Source: Bradyrhizobium nanningense
GTDB taxonomy: Bacteria > Pseudomonadota > Alphaproteobacteria > Rhizobiales > Xanthobacteraceae
Length of the DNA stretch: 64,000 nucleotides
Assembly: GCF_004114535.1 (NCBI RefSeq)
Contig: NZ_LBJC01000018.1
Location: 1 to 64,000, forward strand
Reading direction: 5' to 3'
Part shown: one piece after another, positions 61,431 through 64,000 of the stretch
Position numbering within the stretch: position 1 is the first letter of the stretch
How the letters are laid out: every line of letters starts with the position of its first letter
Made by a program: the position numbers and the translations under genes
Notes under the pieces: model-generated
Databases searched by the model: none
Told to the model about the DNA's origin: nothing
Seen by the model: the letters and a program-made list of their open reading frames with translations, nothing else

Positions 61431-62702
61431 GTGCCCCACCCCAACGACCCCAGCCTCCGCTCCTTCATCGACGTCGATCCTTCTTCCGACTTCCCGATCC
61501 AGAACTTGCCCTACGGCGTGTTCTCGACCGCGGCCAATCCAACGCCGCGCGTCGGCGTCGCGATCGGCAGCTACGTGCTCGATCTCTGGGAGCTCGAGCA
61601 GGATTCACGGCTCGATGTCGGGCCGCTCGGCGTGTTCTCCGGAGCTTCGCTCAATCCCTTCATGGCGCTGGGGCCAACGGTTTGGGCAAAGACCCGGGCA
61701 CGGATCAGCGAATTGCTGCGCCACGATCATCCGGAGCTGCGCGACAACGAGGAGCTGCGCAAGCAGGCACTGGTGCCGATGCGCGACGCCAAGCTGCATC
61801 TGCCGTTCGCGGTCTCCGGCTACACCGATTTCTATTCGTCGAAAGAACACGCCACCAATGTCGGCGTGATGTTCCGCGGCAAGGACAACGCGCTGCAGCC
61901 GAACTGGCTGCATATGCCGATCGCCTATAACGGCCGCGCCTCCACCGTCGTAGTCTCCGGCACGAAGGTGAAGCGTCCGCGCGGACAGCTGAAGCCGCCG
62001 AATGTCGAGGTGCCGAGCTTTGCGCCCTGCAAGCGGCTCGATTTCGAGCTGGAGATGGGCGTCGTGATCGGTCAGCCGTCGCCGATGGGCGGCATGCTCA
62101 GCGAGCAACAGGCCGAGGAGATGATCTTCGGCTTCGTGCTGCTCAACGACTGGAGCGCGCGCGACATCCAGCAATGGGAATATGTGCCGCTCGGCCCGTT
62201 CCTGGCGAAAGCGTTCGCCACCTCGATCAGCCCGTGGGTGGTGACGCGCGAGGCGCTGGAGCCGTTCCGCCTGAAGGGGCCGGAGCAGGAGCCGGTGCCG
62301 CTCGATTATCTCAAGCAGACCAAGCCGCAGAACTACGATGTCGAGCTCGACGTCTCCTTGCGGGCCGCCGGCGCCAACGCGCCCGCCAGCATCAGCCGCA
62401 CCAATTTCAAATACATGTACTGGTCCTCGGTGCAGCAGCTGATGCACCACGCCTCCTCAGGCTGCGCCATGAATGTCGGCGATCTCCTCGGCAGCGGCAC
62501 CATCTCCGGTCCGGAGAAGAACCAGCGCGGCAGCCTGCTCGAGATCAGCTGGAACGGCACCGAGCCGGTCGAGCTGCCCGGCGGCGCCAGGCGCTCGTTC
62601 CTTGAGGACGGCGACAGCCTCGTCATGCGCGGCTGGTGCCAGGGCAACGGTTATCGCGTGGGGTTCGGTGAGGTCGAGGGGACGGTTTTGCCGGCGGAGT
62701 AG
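61431..62702 (+). CDS. fahA: Fumarylacetoacetase
   Basis: 423 residues from the GTG at 61431 (MPHPNDPSLRSFIDV); a TTG at 61404 preceded by the repeat-borne AAGGAG is an equally possible start adding 9 residues. Cleaves fumarylacetoacetate to fumarate and acetoacetate, the last step of tyrosine/homogentisate degradation. Typical segments: 'YTDFYSSKEHATNVGVMFRGKDNALQPNWLHMPIAYNGRASTVV' with the catalytic His region, 'DFELEMGVVIG', and 'NDWSARDIQQWEYVPLGPFLAKAFATSISPWVV'. Metal-binding Asp/Glu residues are intact. Confidence 0.96.
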   Translation: MPHPNDPSLRSFIDVDPSSDFPIQNLPYGVFSTAANPTPRVGVAIGSYVLDLWELEQDSRLDVGPLGVFSGASLNPFMALGPTVWAKTRARISELLRHDHPELRDNEELRKQALVPMRDAKLHLPFAVSGYTDFYSSKEHATNVGVMFRGKDNALQPNWLHMPIAYNGRASTVVVSGTKVKRPRGQLKPPNVEVPSFAPCKRLDFELEMGVVIGQPSPMGGMLSEQQAEEMIFGFVLLNDWSARDIQQWEYVPLGPFLAKAFATSISPWVVTREALEPFRLKGPEQEPVPLDYLKQTKPQNYDVELDVSLRAAGANAPASISRTNFKYMYWSSVQQLMHHASSGCAMNVGDLLGSGTISGPEKNQRGSLLEISWNGTEPVELPGGARRSFLEDGDSLVMRGWCQGNGYRVGFGEVEGTVLPAE

Positions 62703-62724
62703 GGCGCGCCGCCGCCACGACCTC

Positions 62725-62811
62725 CGTCATTGCGAGCGCAGCGAAGCAATCCAGAATCTCTCCGCGGAGGGATTCTGGATTGCTTCGTCGCAAGGGCTCC
62801 TCCCAATGACG
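62725..62811. repeat. 87-bp palindromic intergenic element
   Basis: CGTCATTG/CAATGACG at the ends (62725-62732 and 62804-62811) and a perfect 16-bp inner pair, GAAGCAATCCAGAATC (62743-62758) with its complement at 62771-62786. It lies between the convergent fahA and DUF1272 genes and could end both transcripts. Confidence 0.75.
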
Positions 62812-62821
62812 TGGAGAGAGC

Positions 62822-63133
62822 CTACCGCCTCTCTGGCGGCACGTCGCGTATCCGCGCGCAATGCGCCGCGACGTCCTCCACGCTGTATTTCAAATGCACC
62901 CGCTTGTCCGACGGCGCTTGCTTCGCTGTGCACACGCCTGGCCGCCATTCCTGCGCGGGGCGGATCGGGCGGGGCGCAAAGCCGCCGCCGCAGTTCGGGC
63001 AGACGTTGGACAGTTTCGTCTCGACGCAGTCGGCGCAGAACGTGCATTCGTAGGAGCAGATCCGCGCGTCCGTCGCGTTTGGCGGCAGGTCGCGGTCGCA
63101 ATATTCGCAGTTCGGTCGCAGCTGGAGAGCCAT
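62822..63133 (-). CDS. DUF1272-family zinc-ribbon protein
   Basis: 103 residues, ATG at 63133 preceded by GGGAGATTTTGCC. The N-terminal half 'LRPNCEYCDRDLPPNATDARICSYECTFCADCVETKLSNVCPNCGGGFAPRPIRP' has four CxxC-type pairs, the DUF1272 signature (probably two zinc sites). A ~40-residue C-terminal extension (CTAKQAPSDKRVHLKYSVEDVAAHCARI) is longer than the minimal family. Function unknown. Confidence 0.88.
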   Translation of the reverse strand: MALQLRPNCEYCDRDLPPNATDARICSYECTFCADCVETKLSNVCPNCGGGFAPRPIRPAQEWRPGVCTAKQAPSDKRVHLKYSVEDVAAHCARIRDVPPERR

Positions 63134-63243
63134 GGCAAAATCTCCCGGATCCACCGGGATCATCGCAGATCGCGCGCGCGGCGCGAATGACGTAGTTCCC
63201 TCGATTTCGGCCGGGCTGATCGCCGTGAGCGGCAGAAGAGATC

Positions 63244-63999
63244 CTATCTCTTCCACGCCTTCGTCACCGCGGCGATCTCCGCAGGCTCCGGCTCGCGCAC
63301 CGCCGATGGTGTGCGCGAGAAGCGCGGTGCGGGTCCCGGCTGCTTCACGCCGTGGCGTTCGACGAACACGTTGCGGGCGATCATGTGCGGATGCTTTGTC
63401 GCCTCCGACATGGTCAGCACCGGCGCGAAGCAGATGTCGGTGCCCTCCATGATCTTGCACCAATCCTCGCGCGTCTTGCTCTTGAACACCGCCTTGAGCT
63501 TCTCCTTCAGCGCCGGCCAGGCCTTGCGGTCCATCTGCGCGTCGAAATCGGCGTCCGTCAGGCCGGCGTGCTGGCGCAGCAGCGCGTAGAACTGCGGCTC
63601 GATCGAGCCGATCGAGATGAAATGGCCGCAGGCGCATTCATAGACACCATAGAAATGCGCGCCGCCGTCGAGGAAGTTCTGGTCGCGCCCTTCGGTCCAG
63701 CGTCCCATCGTGGTCATGTCGAAGAAGAACGACATCAGCGATGCCGCGCCGTCGCACATCGCAGCGTCGACGACCTGGCCCTTGCCGGATCTTTGCGCTT
63801 CCAGGAGCGCTGCGAGCACGCCGACGACGAGATAGAGCGCGCCGCCGCCGAAATCACCGACCAGATTGAGCGGCGGCACCGGCGCTTCCTTCGGTCCGAT
63901 GGCGGCGAGCGCGCCGGTGATGGAGATGTAATTGATGTCGTGGCCGGCGGCGTTGGCGAGCGGGCCTTCCTGGCCCCAGCCGGTCATGCGGCCGTAGAC
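63244..63999 (-). CDS. Family III CoA-transferase (CaiB/BaiF, AMACR-like), 5' part beyond window
   Basis: The frame is open to the window end; about 252 C-terminal residues are present. 'YGRMTGWGQEGPLANAAGHDINYISITGALAAIG' and 'GALYLVVGVLAALLEAQRSGKGQVVDAAMCDGAASLM' are typical of alpha-methylacyl-CoA racemase-like members, which includes the 'GHDINY' with the catalytic His/Asp region. The family also includes CoA-transferases. The upstream half with the active-site Asp of the transferases is not visible, so racemase or transferase cannot be decided. Transcribed toward the DUF1272 gene, 110 bp from it. Confidence 0.9.
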   Translation of the reverse strand, partial: VYGRMTGWGQEGPLANAAGHDINYISITGALAAIGPKEAPVPPLNLVGDFGGGALYLVVGVLAALLEAQRSGKGQVVDAAMCDGAASLMSFFFDMTTMGRWTEGRDQNFLDGGAHFYGVYECACGHFISIGSIEPQFYALLRQHAGLTDADFDAQMDRKAWPALKEKLKAVFKSKTREDWCKIMEGTDICFAPVLTMSEATKHPHMIARNVFVERHGVKQPGPAPRFSRTPSAVREPEPAEIAAVTKAWKR

Positions 64000-64000
64000 C

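Overview
The window looks like a chromosomal segment of a Bradyrhizobium-type alphaproteobacterium. This rests on high G+C coding sequence with strong third-position bias, many rhizobial intergenic palindromic elements, Tat-exported hydrolases, several large PAS/GGDEF/cyclase signalling proteins, and paired caspase-like proteins of a rhizobial type. No rRNA, tRNA, CRISPR array, phage or complete IS element was seen. Genus is inferred from gene content and repeats, not from a marker gene.

Layout. (1) 1-8.1 kb is signalling: the end of a chemotaxis operon (cheW, cheY, cheR, a PilZ protein), free-standing receiver proteins, a FixJ-type regulator, and a response regulator/hybrid histidine kinase pair. 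(2) 8.2-15.4 kb: a GntR/FCD repressor diverges from a six-gene operon (NitT/TauT-type ABC transporter, IlvD/Edd-type sugar-acid dehydratase, RraA-type aldolase, Tat-exported SMP-30 lactonase). A perfect 26-bp palindrome lies in the shared promoter. I read this as import and breakdown of a sugar acid or its lactone. (3) 15.5-24.7 kb: an oligopeptidase B-like peptidase, an MBOAT O-acyltransferase with a secreted partner, a PLP aminotransferase, an SNase-like protein lacking its usual Glu, and an unassigned 575-aa protein with a DxDTT motif like class II terpene cyclases. (4) 25.1-36.6 kb: a pseudo-caspase, an orphan RND-type adaptor, PAS, zinc-ribbon and beta-propeller proteins, a dCACHE-PAS-GGDEF-EAL protein, a LysM protein and an LTxxQ protein. 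(5) 36.7-49.1 kb: a class III cyclase, an AsmA protein, a Crp/Fnr regulator, an RND efflux operon, an OmpA-like protein and a second pseudo-caspase with TPRs. (6) 49.5-56.3 kb is a patchwork accessory region with visibly lower G+C in places. It holds an MBL hydrolase, a CBS protein, two small ORFs, a metzincin-like protease and a C39-like cysteine protease flanking a frameshifted ABC-ATPase remnant, and a class C beta-lactamase-like hydrolase. (7) 56.4-64 kb is the homogentisate module: marR divergent from a flavin monooxygenase, a DUF2783 protein, an unusual MBL protein, hmgA and fahA, followed by a DUF1272 protein and a partial CoA-transferase on the other strand.

At least ten intergenic palindromic or MITE-like elements punctuate the window. 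Two copies of one family sit inside operons just before catabolic genes and appear to carry the downstream ribosome-binding site. The most unusual items are the two pseudo-caspases with different dyad substitutions, the DxDTT protein, the protease pair, and the flavin monooxygenase/DUF2783/MBL trio ahead of hmgA.
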